From positions 4,092,001 to 4,156,000 of the forward strand of contig NZ_KB907307.1 in the NCBI RefSeq assembly GCF_000381925.1: a stretch of 64,000 bases of DNA, written 5' to 3'. Within the stretch, counting starts at the first letter, position 1; each line of letters starts with the position of its first letter. The notes beneath the pieces are model-generated. The model ran no database searches. It had not been told where the DNA came from and saw only the letters and a program-made list of their open reading frames with translations. Source of the stretch: Nocardia sp. BMG111209 (GTDB taxonomy: Bacteria > Actinomycetota > Actinomycetes > Mycobacteriales > Mycobacteriaceae). Positions 41,201 to 50,225 of the stretch are shown piece after piece. The position numbers were made by a program, and so were the translations under genes.

Positions 41201-41293
41201 ATGACCGAACTTGGAGTCCGACTGGTGGCACGTCGCCACGTCGACTACAAGCGTGTCTGCAGCGCCTGCTGTCTGCCGGATCGCCTCCGGTAG
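41201..41293 (+). CDS. Cysteine-rich leader peptide of the sulfate reduction operon (Ms4527A type)
   Basis: A 30-codon frame starts with ATG and ends with TAG. It contains LVARRHVDYKRVC followed two residues later by a Cys-Cys pair (residues 20, 23 and 24 are Cys). This sequence strongly resembles the short leader peptides found upstream of sirA in mycobacteria and Streptomyces, where translation of consecutive cysteine codons lets the ribosome sense cysteine supply and attenuate the downstream operon. The frame ends 120 bp before sirA. Recognition is from motif and context. Confidence 0.85.
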   Translation: MTELGVRLVARRHVDYKRVCSACCLPDRLR

Positions 41294-41299
41294 TCCGGC
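41275..41299 (+). promoter_or_regulatory. Possible attenuator stem overlapping the leader stop
   Basis: GCCGGA (41275-41280), just after the Cys codons, can pair with TCCGGC (41294-41299), just after the leader stop. A ribosome stalled at the Cys codons would change this fold. Further GC-rich blocks (two GGCGCC sites) lie downstream before sirA. The mechanism is inferred by analogy to mycobacterial attenuators. Confidence 0.45.
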
Positions 41300-41413
41300 C
41301 TTTCTTCCGGCGCCCTCCTTCCGGCGCCGCCCCTCCCGGCCGTGTCACCGCCAGGCGTGAGCCAGCCCCTCCCCCTGTCGTCAGGCCTGATCCACACCTG
41401 CAGGAGCGACCCT

Positions 41414-43216
41414 ATGACGTCGAGCACCGACGCCGGTCCCACACCAGAATCTCTCGACTCCGCGCGCGAGCATGCCGCGCGCGAGCGCGCCGCCGCCGCC
41501 CGGGAACGCCGGGCCCGTCCGCGTGAGGAGGTCGCCGGACCGCGCCAGCGCACCGCGGGCAAACCCGTCCGCCGCAAGTCGGAGGGACAGTGGGCCCTGG
41601 GTTACCGGGAGCCGCTGAATCCGAACGAGCAGAGCAAGAAGGACGACAACCCGCTCAACGTCCGCGCGCGTATCGAGAACATCTACGCACCCGGCGGCTT
41701 CGACTCGATCGACAAGGCCGATCTGCGCGGCCGGTTCCGCTGGTGGGGTCTCTACACCCAGCGTGAGCAGGGTTACGACGGCACCTGGACCGGCGACGAC
41801 AACCTCGACATCCTCGAGGCCCGCTACTTCATGATGCGCATCCGCTGCGACGGCGGCGCGCTGAACACCGAGCAGCTGCGGACGCTGGGGACGATCTCGA
41901 CCGAATTCGCCCGCGACACCGCCGACCTGTCGGACCGGGAGAACGTCCAGTACCACTGGATCGAGATCGAGAACGTCCCGGAGATCTGGAAGCGCATCGA
42001 GGCCGTCGGCCTGCAGACCACCGAGGCGTGCGGCGACTGCCCCCGCGTCGTGCTGGGCTCGCCGCTGGCAGGGGAATCCTTCGACGAGATCATCGACGCC
42101 ACCCCGGCGATCGAGGAGATCGTGCGCCGCTACATCGGCAAGAAGGAGTACTCCAACCTGCCGCGCAAGTTCAAGACCGCGATCTCCGGCCAGCAGGACG
42201 TGGTGCACGAGATCAACGACGTCGCCTTCGTCGGCGTCGAACATCCGGAGCACGGCCCCGGCCTGGACCTGTGGGTCGGCGGCGGCCTGTCCACCAACCC
42301 GATGCTGGCGCAGCGCGTCGGCGCCTGGGTGCCGCTGGACGAGGTGCCCGAGGTGTGGGAGGCGGTCGTCGCGCTGTTCCGCGACTACGGCTACCGCCGG
42401 CTGCGCAGCAAGGCGCGGCTGAAGTTCCTGGTCAAGGACTGGGGCATCGAGAAGTTCCGGCAGGTGCTGGAGGACGAGTACCTGAAGCGGAAGCTCGTCG
42501 ACGGTCCCGCGCCGGCGCGCCCCGAGCGGCCGATCGACCATGTCGGCGTGCAGCGGCTGCGCAACGGGCTCAACGCCGTCGGCTTCACCCCGATCGCGGG
42601 CCGCGTCTCGGGCACCGTGCTCACCGCGGTGGCCGACGCGATGACGCGGGCCGGCGCCGACCGGGTCCGGTTCACCCCGTATCAGAAGCTGATCGTGCTC
42701 GACGTCGCCGACGACAAGGTCGAGCAGCTGATCGCCGAGCTGGAACCGCTGGGCCTGCACGCCCGTCCGTCGATGTGGCGGCGAAATCTGCTGGCGTGCA
42801 GCGGTATCGAGTTCTGCAAGCTCTCCTACACCGAGACCCGCAAGCGGTCCCAGGTGCTCGCGCCCGATCTGGAGCAGCGGCTGGCCGATATCAACACGCA
42901 GCTGGACGTGCCGATCACCATCAACATCAACGGCTGCCCCAATTCCTGCGGCCGGTCCCAGATCGCCGACATCGGCTTCAAGGGCCAGCTGGTCGACGAC
43001 GGCGACGGGAATCAGATCGAGGGTTTCCAGGTTCACCTCGGTGGCAGCCTCGGCCTCGACAGCGGTTTCGGCCGAAAGTTGCGTCAGCACAAGGTGACCG
43101 GCGACGAGGTCGGCGACTACATCGAGCGCGTCGTGCGCAATTTCGTCAAGGGCCGCGCCGAGGGTGAACGGTTCGCCCAGTGGGCCGTCCGCACCGACGA
43201 AGCCGACCTACGGTAA
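41414..43216 (+). CDS. sirA: Ferredoxin-dependent sulfite reductase
   Basis: A 600-residue enzyme reducing sulfite to sulfide with six electrons from ferredoxin. It carries two ferredoxin-like half domains and two sirohaem-4Fe4S halves. The coupled cluster is bound by C462-x5-C468 (ACSGIEFC) and C508-x3-C512 (GCPNSC). The first 65 residues are a charged Ala/Arg/Glu-rich extension. The ATG at 41414 has GCAGGAG upstream; the frame is open 24 codons further without conserved sequence. It heads the operon sirA-cysH-cysD-cysN-chelatase, homologous to Rv2391 onward. Confidence 0.96.
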   Translation: MTSSTDAGPTPESLDSAREHAARERAAAARERRARPREEVAGPRQRTAGKPVRRKSEGQWALGYREPLNPNEQSKKDDNPLNVRARIENIYAPGGFDSIDKADLRGRFRWWGLYTQREQGYDGTWTGDDNLDILEARYFMMRIRCDGGALNTEQLRTLGTISTEFARDTADLSDRENVQYHWIEIENVPEIWKRIEAVGLQTTEACGDCPRVVLGSPLAGESFDEIIDATPAIEEIVRRYIGKKEYSNLPRKFKTAISGQQDVVHEINDVAFVGVEHPEHGPGLDLWVGGGLSTNPMLAQRVGAWVPLDEVPEVWEAVVALFRDYGYRRLRSKARLKFLVKDWGIEKFRQVLEDEYLKRKLVDGPAPARPERPIDHVGVQRLRNGLNAVGFTPIAGRVSGTVLTAVADAMTRAGADRVRFTPYQKLIVLDVADDKVEQLIAELEPLGLHARPSMWRRNLLACSGIEFCKLSYTETRKRSQVLAPDLEQRLADINTQLDVPITININGCPNSCGRSQIADIGFKGQLVDDGDGNQIEGFQVHLGGSLGLDSGFGRKLRQHKVTGDEVGDYIERVVRNFVKGRAEGERFAQWAVRTDEADLR

Positions 43217-43230
43217 CGGGAGTTTCTGAC

Positions 43231-43947
43231 ATGGCAACCACTTTGGAGAAGCTGTCCGAGTCCGAGCTGCGGCGGATCGCCGAAGACGGTGCGGCGCAAC
43301 TGGGTCCGGACGCCACCGCGTCCGACCTGCTGCGCTGGACCGACGAAACCTTCGGCCCCGGCTACATCGTCGCCTCGAACATGCAGGACGCGGCGCTGGT
43401 ACATCTGGCCGCGCAGGTCCGCGCGGGCGTGGACGTACTCTTCCTGGACACCGGCTACCACTTCGCCGAGACCATCGGCACCCGCGACGCGGCCGAACTG
43501 GTGTACGGCGTGAACATCGTCAACGTGACGCCGGAACACACCGTGGCCGAACAGGATTCGCTGCTGGGCCGGAACCTCTTCGAGCGCGAGCCGAACGAGT
43601 GCTGCCGGCTGCGCAAGGTGGTGCCGCTGGGCAATTCGCTGACCCGCTACAACGCCTGGGTCACCGGCATCCGCCGGGTGGAGGCGCCGACCCGCGCCAA
43701 CGCTCCCCTGATCTCCTTCGACGAGGGCTTCGGCCTGGTGAAGATCAACCCGATCGCCGCCTGGTCCGACGACGAGATGGCCGGCTACATCGCCGAACAC
43801 GGCATTCTGGTCAATCCCTTGGTGGAGGAGGGGTATCCGTCCATCGGTTGCGCTCCGTGCACGCGGAAGCCGGAACCGGGAGCCGATCCGCGAAGCGGCC
43901 GCTGGGCCGGCCTCGCCAAGACCGAATGCGGGTTGCACCAGTCATGA
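43231..43947 (+). CDS. cysH: Adenylylsulfate (APS) reductase
   Basis: A 238-residue enzyme that reduces adenylylsulfate to sulfite using thioredoxin. The 4Fe-4S ligands that distinguish APS from PAPS reductases are all present: C124-C125 (ECCRLRK) and C207/C210 (GCAPC). The nucleophilic Cys233 lies in the C-terminal KTECGLH. The ATG at 43231 lies 14 bp after sirA. The stop overlaps cysD by 4 bases, so synthesis is coupled. Confidence 0.96.
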   Translation: MATTLEKLSESELRRIAEDGAAQLGPDATASDLLRWTDETFGPGYIVASNMQDAALVHLAAQVRAGVDVLFLDTGYHFAETIGTRDAAELVYGVNIVNVTPEHTVAEQDSLLGRNLFEREPNECCRLRKVVPLGNSLTRYNAWVTGIRRVEAPTRANAPLISFDEGFGLVKINPIAAWSDDEMAGYIAEHGILVNPLVEEGYPSIGCAPCTRKPEPGADPRSGRWAGLAKTECGLHQS

Positions 43948-44885
43948 CCACAGCAGACCTCACCAGTGATTCCGACGTGCTGGCCGCGCTCGACGAATTC
44001 GACACGCTCTCCGCGCTGGAGAGCGAATCCGTGCACATCTTCCGCGAGGTCGCGGGCGAGTTCGAGCGGCCGGTGATCCTGTTCTCCGGCGGCAAGGACT
44101 CCACCGTGCTGCTGCACCTGGCGCTCAAGGCCTTCTGGCCCGCGCCGCTGCCGTTCGCGCTGCTGCACGTGGATACCGGGCACAACCTGCCGGAGGTGCT
44201 GGACTTCCGCGATCGCGTGGTCGAGAAGTACGGGCTGCGACTGCATGTCGCGTCGGTCGAGGAGTATCTGGCCGACGGCCGGCTGCAGGAGCGGCCGGAC
44301 GGCATCCGCAACCCGCTGCAGACGGTGCCGCTGCTGGACGCCATCACCGAGCACCGGTTCGACGCGGTGTTCGGCGGCGGGCGGCGCGACGAGGAGCGTT
44401 CGCGCGCCAAGGAGCGGATCTTCTCGCTGCGCGACGCGTTCGGGCGCTGGGATCCGAAGCGGCAGCGGCCGGAGCTGTGGAATCTGTACAACGGCCGGCA
44501 CGCGCCGGGTGAGCACGTGCGGGTGTTCCCGCTGTCGAACTGGACCGAACTGGACATCTGGCGCTACATCGCACGGGAGAACGTGGAATTGGCCACGATC
44601 TACTACGCGCACGAGCGGCCGGTGTACCAGCGCGACGGCATGTGGATGACCCCGGGCAGCTGGGGCGGTCCGCGCGACGACGAGGAACTGCTGGTGAAGT
44701 CGGTGCGGTATCGCACCGTCGGCGACGGATCCACCACCGGCGCAATCATTTCCGACGCCGCCGACAACGAGGCGATCCTCGCCGAGGTGGCCGCCTCCCG
44801 GCTCACCGAACGCGGCGCCACCCGTGGCGACGACCGGGTGTCGGAGGCCGCCATGGAAGATCGCAAGCGAGAGGGTTATTTCTGA
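43944..44885 (+). CDS. cysD: Sulfate adenylyltransferase subunit 2
   Basis: A 313-residue ATP-pyrophosphatase-type subunit that makes APS from ATP and sulfate, together with CysN. The PP-loop SGGKDS is at 48-53; FGGGRRDEERSRAKERIFS is the sulfate/ATP region, and the protein ends in the conserved EDRKREGYF. The ATG at 43944 overlaps the cysH stop (ATGA). The stop shares a base with the cysN start. Confidence 0.97.
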   Translation: MTTADLTSDSDVLAALDEFDTLSALESESVHIFREVAGEFERPVILFSGGKDSTVLLHLALKAFWPAPLPFALLHVDTGHNLPEVLDFRDRVVEKYGLRLHVASVEEYLADGRLQERPDGIRNPLQTVPLLDAITEHRFDAVFGGGRRDEERSRAKERIFSLRDAFGRWDPKRQRPELWNLYNGRHAPGEHVRVFPLSNWTELDIWRYIARENVELATIYYAHERPVYQRDGMWMTPGSWGGPRDDEELLVKSVRYRTVGDGSTTGAIISDAADNEAILAEVAASRLTERGATRGDDRVSEAAMEDRKREGYF

Positions 44886-46186
44886 TGTCCGACCTGTTAC
44901 GACTGGCCACCGCCGGCAGTGTCGACGACGGCAAGTCCACACTGGTCGGACGCCTGCTGTACGACACGAAATCCGTGCTGGCCGACCAGATCGACGCGGT
45001 CACCCGCGCCTCGGTCGACAAGGGCCTGGCCACCCCGGACCTCTCGCTGCTGGTCGACGGTCTGCGCGCGGAACGCGAGCAGGGCATCACCATCGACGTG
45101 GCATACCGCTACTTCGCCACGCCCGCACGGACTTTCGTGCTCGCCGACACCCCGGGGCACGTGCAGTACACCCGCAACACGGTGTCCGGCGCGTCCACCG
45201 CACAGCTGGTGATCCTGCTCGTCGACGCGCGCAAGGGCGTCATCGAGCAGACCCGCCGGCACGCGGCGGTGATGGCGCTGCTGGGTGTGCCGCGGCTGGT
45301 GCTCGCGGTGAACAAGATCGATCTGGTCGACGACCCGTCCGCGGTCTTCGACACCATCCGGGCCGAATTCCGGGAGTTGACCGCCACTCTCGGCTGGGCG
45401 GCCGAGGATGTGCAGGAGATCCCGGTGTCCGCGCTGCACGGCGACAATGTCGCCTCGCGCTCGACGAAGACCCCCTTCTACGACGGACCCTCGCTGATCG
45501 AACATCTGGAATCGGTGCCGGTCGACGCCGACAGCTTCGGTCGGCACCGGGTCGGCCTGCGGTTCCCGGTGCAGTACGTGATCCGCCCGCGCACCGCCGA
45601 ATATCCGGACTATCGCGGATACGCCGGTCAGGTCGCCGCGGGCGTCGTCGCGAAGGGCGACGAGGTCGTGGTGCTGCCCTCGGGCACCCGCACCACGGTG
45701 GAGCGCATCGACACTCCGGACGGGGAGCTGACTTCCGCGCAGCCGGGCCGCAGCGTCACCCTGGTCCTGGCCGACGACGTGGACGTCTCACGCGGTGACG
45801 TGATCGCCGCGGTGGCCGACGCTCCGGAGCCGGTCGACGCCTTCGACGCCACCGTCTGCTGGCTCGGCGACAAGCCGCTGCGCGCGGGCGCCCGCTTGCT
45901 GCTCAAGCACGGCACCCGCACCACCCAGGCCATCGTCGGCGCGCTGATCGAGCGCTTCGACGAACAGAACCTGTCCGCCGATCCGGGTCCGGAGTCGTTG
46001 TCGCTCAACGATATCGGGCGCATCTCGGTGCGGGTCGCCGATCCGATCGTGGCCGACGACTACCGGTTGAACCGGCACACCGGCAGCTTCCTGTTGATCG
46101 ATCCGGCCGGCGGTAACACACTGGCCGCGGGCCTGGTCGGCGACGCCCTGACCGCCGTCGAGGTCGGCGCACCGGCGCCGCGATGA
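44885..46186 (+). CDS. cysN: Sulfate adenylyltransferase subunit 1 (GTPase), without APS kinase
   Basis: A 433-residue elongation-factor-like GTPase that drives APS synthesis. G1 is GSVDDGKST (11-19), G3 DTPGH, G4 NKID; two beta-barrel domains follow. In M. tuberculosis the equivalent is a longer CysNC fusion with APS kinase at the C-terminus; here the protein ends after the third domain and no cysC gene is seen in the window. This agrees with the use of an APS rather than a PAPS reductase. The stop overlaps the chelatase start. Confidence 0.96.
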   Translation: MSDLLRLATAGSVDDGKSTLVGRLLYDTKSVLADQIDAVTRASVDKGLATPDLSLLVDGLRAEREQGITIDVAYRYFATPARTFVLADTPGHVQYTRNTVSGASTAQLVILLVDARKGVIEQTRRHAAVMALLGVPRLVLAVNKIDLVDDPSAVFDTIRAEFRELTATLGWAAEDVQEIPVSALHGDNVASRSTKTPFYDGPSLIEHLESVPVDADSFGRHRVGLRFPVQYVIRPRTAEYPDYRGYAGQVAAGVVAKGDEVVVLPSGTRTTVERIDTPDGELTSAQPGRSVTLVLADDVDVSRGDVIAAVADAPEPVDAFDATVCWLGDKPLRAGARLLLKHGTRTTQAIVGALIERFDEQNLSADPGPESLSLNDIGRISVRVADPIVADDYRLNRHTGSFLLIDPAGGNTLAAGLVGDALTAVEVGAPAPR

Positions 46187-46950
46187 TCCCGCTGCTCCTG
46201 TACCGTCCCGGGCTCACGAACACCGGGCGACCGGCGCTCGTGCTGGTGGCGCACGGCAGCCGCGATCCTCGTTCCGCCGCAACGGTTTCCGAGGTGGTGG
46301 CGGCGGTCGCGGCGGCCCGGCCGGAGCTCGCCGTATATCCGGCCTTCCTGGACCTGAACGCACCGTCGGTGGACCGCGCGGTGGATGCCGTTGCCGCCGC
46401 GGGGCATCGGGCCGGGGTCGTGGTTCCGTTGTTGCTCGGCAGCGCCTTCCATGCGCGAGTGGACCTGCCCGGCCTGCTGGCGGCGGGCCGCTCCCGGCAT
46501 CCATACCTGGATCTCACCCAGGCCGGCGTGCTCGGCCCGGATCCCCGGCTGATCACCGCGTTGCGCGATCGGGTCCTGGATACCGGCGCCGATCCGCGCG
46601 ATCCGGGACTCGGAGTTGCCGTGGCGGCCGTCGGCGCCTCCTCTCCCGCGGCCAACGATCGCACGCGCCGACTGGTTCGCTCGCTCATCGCGGGCACGGC
46701 CTGGCGAGCCGAAATCTGTTTCGCCACCACCGAACCCGCGCTGCCCGAGGCGACCGCCCGGCTACGCGAGCAGGGCTGCGACCGGATCGTGGTCGCCCCC
46801 TGGTTCCTGGCGCCCGGACGCCTCACCGACCGGCTGCACGCCGCCGCCGGCGATCACCGCTTCGCCGCCACGCTCGGCGCTCACCCGGGTTTGGTCGAGG
46901 TCGTCCTCGACCGCTACACCACGGCCCTGCCCCTGCCGTTGTCCGCCTGA
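46183..46950 (+). CDS. Sirohydrochlorin chelatase-like protein (CbiX/SirB family)
   Basis: A 255-residue protein with two CbiX-like halves. The first has LVLVAHGSRDPRSA (His for metal binding) and VVVPLLLGSAFHARVDLP; the second has GCDRIVVAPWFLAPGRLTDRL. It should insert Fe into sirohydrochlorin to give the sirohaem of SirA. The start overlaps cysN (ATGA), so it is the last gene of the operon. The counterpart in M. tuberculosis is Rv2393. A cobalt role is possible but the context favours iron. Confidence 0.92.
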   Translation: MIPLLLYRPGLTNTGRPALVLVAHGSRDPRSAATVSEVVAAVAAARPELAVYPAFLDLNAPSVDRAVDAVAAAGHRAGVVVPLLLGSAFHARVDLPGLLAAGRSRHPYLDLTQAGVLGPDPRLITALRDRVLDTGADPRDPGLGVAVAAVGASSPAANDRTRRLVRSLIAGTAWRAEICFATTEPALPEATARLREQGCDRIVVAPWFLAPGRLTDRLHAAAGDHRFAATLGAHPGLVEVVLDRYTTALPLPLSA

Positions 46951-47005
46951 GCGCGCGGCATTCCGGGCAAACGACCGGCAGTCCTTCGTCGGCCGTGCGC
47001 GGTGG

Positions 47006-47659
47006 TTATTCGGCCGGCGTGCCGGGCTGGAGTCGGCGGCGGACCAGGTGCTGGATCGGGGAGGAGGCGAAGAGGAGGAACAGCCACCACATGCCGATGC
47101 GGGGGAAGGCGATGCCGAGCGCCAGGACGAGGACGGTGATCGCGACGTAGACCCAGCGGACCGCGATATCGATGCCCGACGGTTCGTCGGACAACAGACC
47201 GGCGCGGTACAGCAACACCTCGATCAGGCGGGTCAGCACCACGCTGTAGACCATGAGGCCGAGGTAGACGCCGATGGCGAGCCGGTCGTTGCGATGGCTG
47301 TAGACGAGCAACACGGTCGCCACCGGGATGGCGACGATTCCCGTCAGCCACAACGAGTTGACGCGCAGCAGCAGCGGCGTGTAGCTGGTCGCGCGCTCGA
47401 ACAGCGCGTGATGCTCGCGCCAGAAGGCGCTGATCACCGCGAAACTGATACCGGCGGCCAGCAGCGCGACGGTGTTCTTCGAGAAGAACTCCGCCGCCGA
47501 GGACGCATCGACCTCCCGGGCGCTGTCCACCAGCGGCAACGCGATCAGCGTGATGGCGATGGCCACTACGGCGTCGGTGAAGAAGATCAGGCGGTCCAGG
47601 CCGCGCGAGGTACGGGGTGGTTCGGCATCTCGCCGTTCGGACTGACCGATCACGGACAC
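47006..47659 (-). CDS. TMEM175/DUF1211-family channel-like protein
   Basis: A 217-residue protein with six predicted helices and the family signature FFTDAVVAIAITLIALPL in the first helix. Bacterial TMEM175 proteins are potassium-permeable channels with six helices per subunit, so ion conduction is likely. The start is a GTG at 47659 or 47653; the frame is open further upstream into unrelated sequence. It converges on the chelatase gene. Confidence 0.85.
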   Translation of the reverse strand: MSVIGQSERRDAEPPRTSRGLDRLIFFTDAVVAIAITLIALPLVDSAREVDASSAAEFFSKNTVALLAAGISFAVISAFWREHHALFERATSYTPLLLRVNSLWLTGIVAIPVATVLLVYSHRNDRLAIGVYLGLMVYSVVLTRLIEVLLYRAGLLSDEPSGIDIAVRWVYVAITVLVLALGIAFPRIGMWWLFLLFASSPIQHLVRRRLQPGTPAE

Positions 47660-47700
47660 GACCTTACCGATTCGTGGCTCGGGCGCATCCGCACGAGCGT

Positions 47701-48489
47701 TCAGAACCAGCGTTCCAGGACCTCGGCGACACCGTCCGCGGTGACATCGGCGACGACCTCGTCGGCGACCGCCTTGGCCGGGTCGACGGCATTGCCCATC
47801 GCGACGGAATGGGCTGCCCAGGAAAGCATTTCGACGTCGTTGTAGCCGTCGCCGACGGCCAGGGTGGCCGCGTGCGGGACACCGAGTTCCGCGCGCAGGC
47901 GTTCCAGCGCCCAGCCTTTCGAGACACCGTGTTTCGAGGCGACCAGCCACGGTTCGTGCTCACCGTGCACCCACCCGGCGCCGGGCAGCTGCACCGCCGC
48001 CATCAGCTCCACCATCTCGGCGAGGCTACCGCCGGGCCACCAGCCGTTGAGCCGGGTCGTCGGTTCCGCGCCGAGATCGCTGTCCTCGACGAAGCGGAAC
48101 TCGCCCAGCCGGAAGCTGCCCGGGTAGTAACCGGTGGCCCAGGTGCCGACGCCGACCTTCTCCACCGACAGCACCATGTCCGGGAACAGCGCGCGCAGCA
48201 CGCCCACCGAGGGCACCGGGTCGAAGGTGTGCACGGCGCGCGGCTGCCAGGTCGAAATGTCCACGTGCACAGCGCCGTTGGAGCACAGCGCATTACCCTC
48301 GGCCAGGCCGAGTTCCTCGAGCACCAGTTTCGTGGACAGCAGGGTGCGGCCGGTGGTGACGACCACGTGCGCACCCGCCTCGACCGCGGCGCGCACCACC
48401 GCGCGCACGCGCGGCGTGGCCCGCGAGCCGGTCTCCAGCAGGGTTCCGTCCACGTCGAGGGCGATCAACTCGGGTCTGGCGTCCACCAC
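47701..48489 (-). CDS. HAD-superfamily hydrolase (Cof type)
   Basis: A 262-residue cytosolic phosphatase. Motif I is LIALDVDGTLLE near the N-terminus, motif II VVTTGRT, motif III has the Lys in ASKHGVSKG, and motif IV is AVGDGYNDVEML. The C2-cap insert places it in the Cof/YidA subfamily acting on sugar or nucleotide phosphates. The two adjacent GTG codons at 48489 and 48486 both fit the start; the longer open frame from 48597 overlaps the neighbour. Confidence 0.9.
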   Translation of the reverse strand: MVDARPELIALDVDGTLLETGSRATPRVRAVVRAAVEAGAHVVVTTGRTLLSTKLVLEELGLAEGNALCSNGAVHVDISTWQPRAVHTFDPVPSVGVLRALFPDMVLSVEKVGVGTWATGYYPGSFRLGEFRFVEDSDLGAEPTTRLNGWWPGGSLAEMVELMAAVQLPGAGWVHGEHEPWLVASKHGVSKGWALERLRAELGVPHAATLAVGDGYNDVEMLSWAAHSVAMGNAVDPAKAVADEVVADVTADGVAEVLERWF

Positions 48490-48527
48490 CTCATTGTCCC
48501 CGACCGCACAGATGCACTTACAGCGGA

Positions 48528-49232
48528 CTACCCACTGGTGGCGAGATACGGCCCGACCGCGTGCGCGAGGTTGGCGATCGTCAACGACTGCAACCACACT
48601 CGGCCCGGACCGGTCAGCTGGGCCAGGAACAGCCCGTCGCCACCGAACAGGATGTTGCGGATACCGCGCAGCACGGTGATGTCGAAGGACACCGAGGCGT
48701 CGAACATGCCGACGTGCCCGGGATGTACGCGCAGCGTCTCACCGGGTGCGAGGTTGTACTGCACCACCTCGCCCGACAACTCCACCCAGGCGTGCCCACG
48801 TCCGCCGAGGCGTTGCAGCGTGAAACCCGCGCCGCCGAAGATGCCCGCGCCGAGCCGGCGCTGGAAGCTCAGCCCGATCTGCACATCCTGGGTGGCACAG
48901 AGGAATCCGTGCCGGTGCACCAGATATTCGGCACCCGGCTGCACCGGAATCGGCATGATCTGCCCGGGCAGTCGCGCCGCGAACGCGACCCGGCCCGGCT
49001 GATGCGCGGCCGTGTACTCGGTCATGAACAGGCCCGCTCCGGCGAAGGCCCGGCGCATCGCGCCCATCATCCCGCCGGCGGCCGAACGCGTCGAGGTGTG
49101 CAACTGGATCGATTCGGTCATCCACGACAGCTGCCCGGCCTCCGCGACCAGACGATCGCCCGGGTTCAGCGCGACCTCGAGCACGGGCATGACGGTTCCG
49201 ATGATTCTGGATTCCACCGATTCAGTGTGCAC
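48528..49232 (-). CDS. AIM24-family protein
   Basis: A 234-residue protein of the AIM24/DUF124 family, a beta-rich fold with internal symmetry. Visible blocks are PVLEVALNPGDRLVAEAGQLSWM near the start, and GHAWVELSGEVVQYNLAPGE in the middle. The glycine-rich middle (AAGGMMGAMRRAFAGAGLF) is typical. The biochemical role of the family is unknown. The start is a GTG at 49232. It lies 38 bp upstream of the HAD gene on the same strand. Confidence 0.88.
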   Translation of the reverse strand: MHTESVESRIIGTVMPVLEVALNPGDRLVAEAGQLSWMTESIQLHTSTRSAAGGMMGAMRRAFAGAGLFMTEYTAAHQPGRVAFAARLPGQIMPIPVQPGAEYLVHRHGFLCATQDVQIGLSFQRRLGAGIFGGAGFTLQRLGGRGHAWVELSGEVVQYNLAPGETLRVHPGHVGMFDASVSFDITVLRGIRNILFGGDGLFLAQLTGPGRVWLQSLTIANLAHAVGPYLATSG

Positions 49233-49295
49233 GCCCGGCGGCCACGGTCACACGGTGAGTTCCGATGTTACCGGAAACCACTGTGCCACAAGGGA

Positions 49296-49658
49296 TCAGG
49301 GCAGCGCCTGCGGCACCGAACGCGGGTTGTAGTAGCCCTGGAGCCCACCGGTCACGCCGCCGAACAGCGCCCCGATCACGACGCCGGGAATCGCCCCGAC
49401 CCCGGAACCCAGTGCGGCACCGAGCACCCCGGACCCGGCAGCGCCGACGAAAGCGCCGGCGACGATGCCGTTCTGGATCGGATCATGATCGAACGCATCG
49501 GGATTGGTCGCCACCTCCAGCGGGACGCCCTGGGAGACGGTCCGCACCACCGGTTCCGGCGCGGCCGGCGCCTCGGCGGCCGCCACCCCACCGGCTTCCA
49601 TCGCTACGGCCAGCGGCAGGGCCCCGATCAGCACGGCCCGAACGACTCGATAACTCAC
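49296..49658 (-). CDS. Small secreted glycine-zipper protein
   Basis: A 120-residue protein with a signal peptide (residues 1-28, ending GVAAAEA), a short linker and a hydrophobic Gly/Ala-rich region with regular small-residue spacing (GAFVGAAGSGVLGAALGSGVG), followed by QGYYNPRSVPQ. Such proteins are common and uncharacterised in Nocardia and relatives. The GTG at 49658 has AGAGGA upstream and was chosen over the open frame to 49991. Confidence 0.78.
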   Translation of the reverse strand: MSYRVVRAVLIGALPLAVAMEAGGVAAAEAPAAPEPVVRTVSQGVPLEVATNPDAFDHDPIQNGIVAGAFVGAAGSGVLGAALGSGVGAIPGVVIGALFGGVTGGLQGYYNPRSVPQALP

Positions 49659-50225
49659 AGGATGTCCTCTCGTTCCTACCCGACCAGGCAATACGATAGC
49701 GACTCCGCGGCATCCCGGCAGCGCGTCCGGGATCGGGCACCGGTGAGCGGGGCGTGGGTGCGCGGCGGACGATTCGGTGGCGAGGCGCGAGCGGGCACCG
49801 GCCGCGGCAACCGAAGCAACGCGGGGCCGCAAGCATCGACTGCGCGGCGAACCGAGCCACGCGGGCTGCACAAGCATCGACCGCGGCAGGCAGCCGGAGA
49901 GTCGGCATTCGGACGAACTTCGATTGCACGGCATGGACTCGGGTTTCGCGAATCGGCTCGAGCCCGGGACGTGTACCTGATTGCGCGGCACACGGTTCGG
50001 TGCGACAGCCGGTGATCGCGCCGGCGGCCGGGCGGCGGCCGTGATCGCGCCGGGCGGCGGGCGGCGGTGGGTGATCGCGCCGGAAGCCGGGCGGCGGCGG
50101 TGATTGCGCCGACTGCCGGGCGGCGGCCCTGATCGCGCCGGGAGCGGGCGGCGATGGGTGATCGCGCCGGGAGCCGGGCGACTGCCGGTGATCGCGCCGG
50201 GAGCCGGGCGGCGATGGGTGAAAGG
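49659..50225. other. Gene-poor stretch
   Basis: No gene is supported in these 567 bp although several long frames are open; they encode Arg/Pro-rich sequence and overlap on both strands, as expected for high-GC non-coding DNA. The right half consists of the 29-30 bp tandem repeat at 50012-50217. Confidence 0.6.
50012..50217. repeat. Degenerate 29-30 bp tandem repeat, seven units
   Basis: Units begin at 50012, 50041, 50071, 50100, 50129, 50158 and 50188. Each starts (G/C)TGAT(C/T)GCGCC and ends in a GGGCGGCG or similar block. The array ends just before the stop of the binding-protein gene. There are no unique spacers, so it is a minisatellite. Confidence 0.9.
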
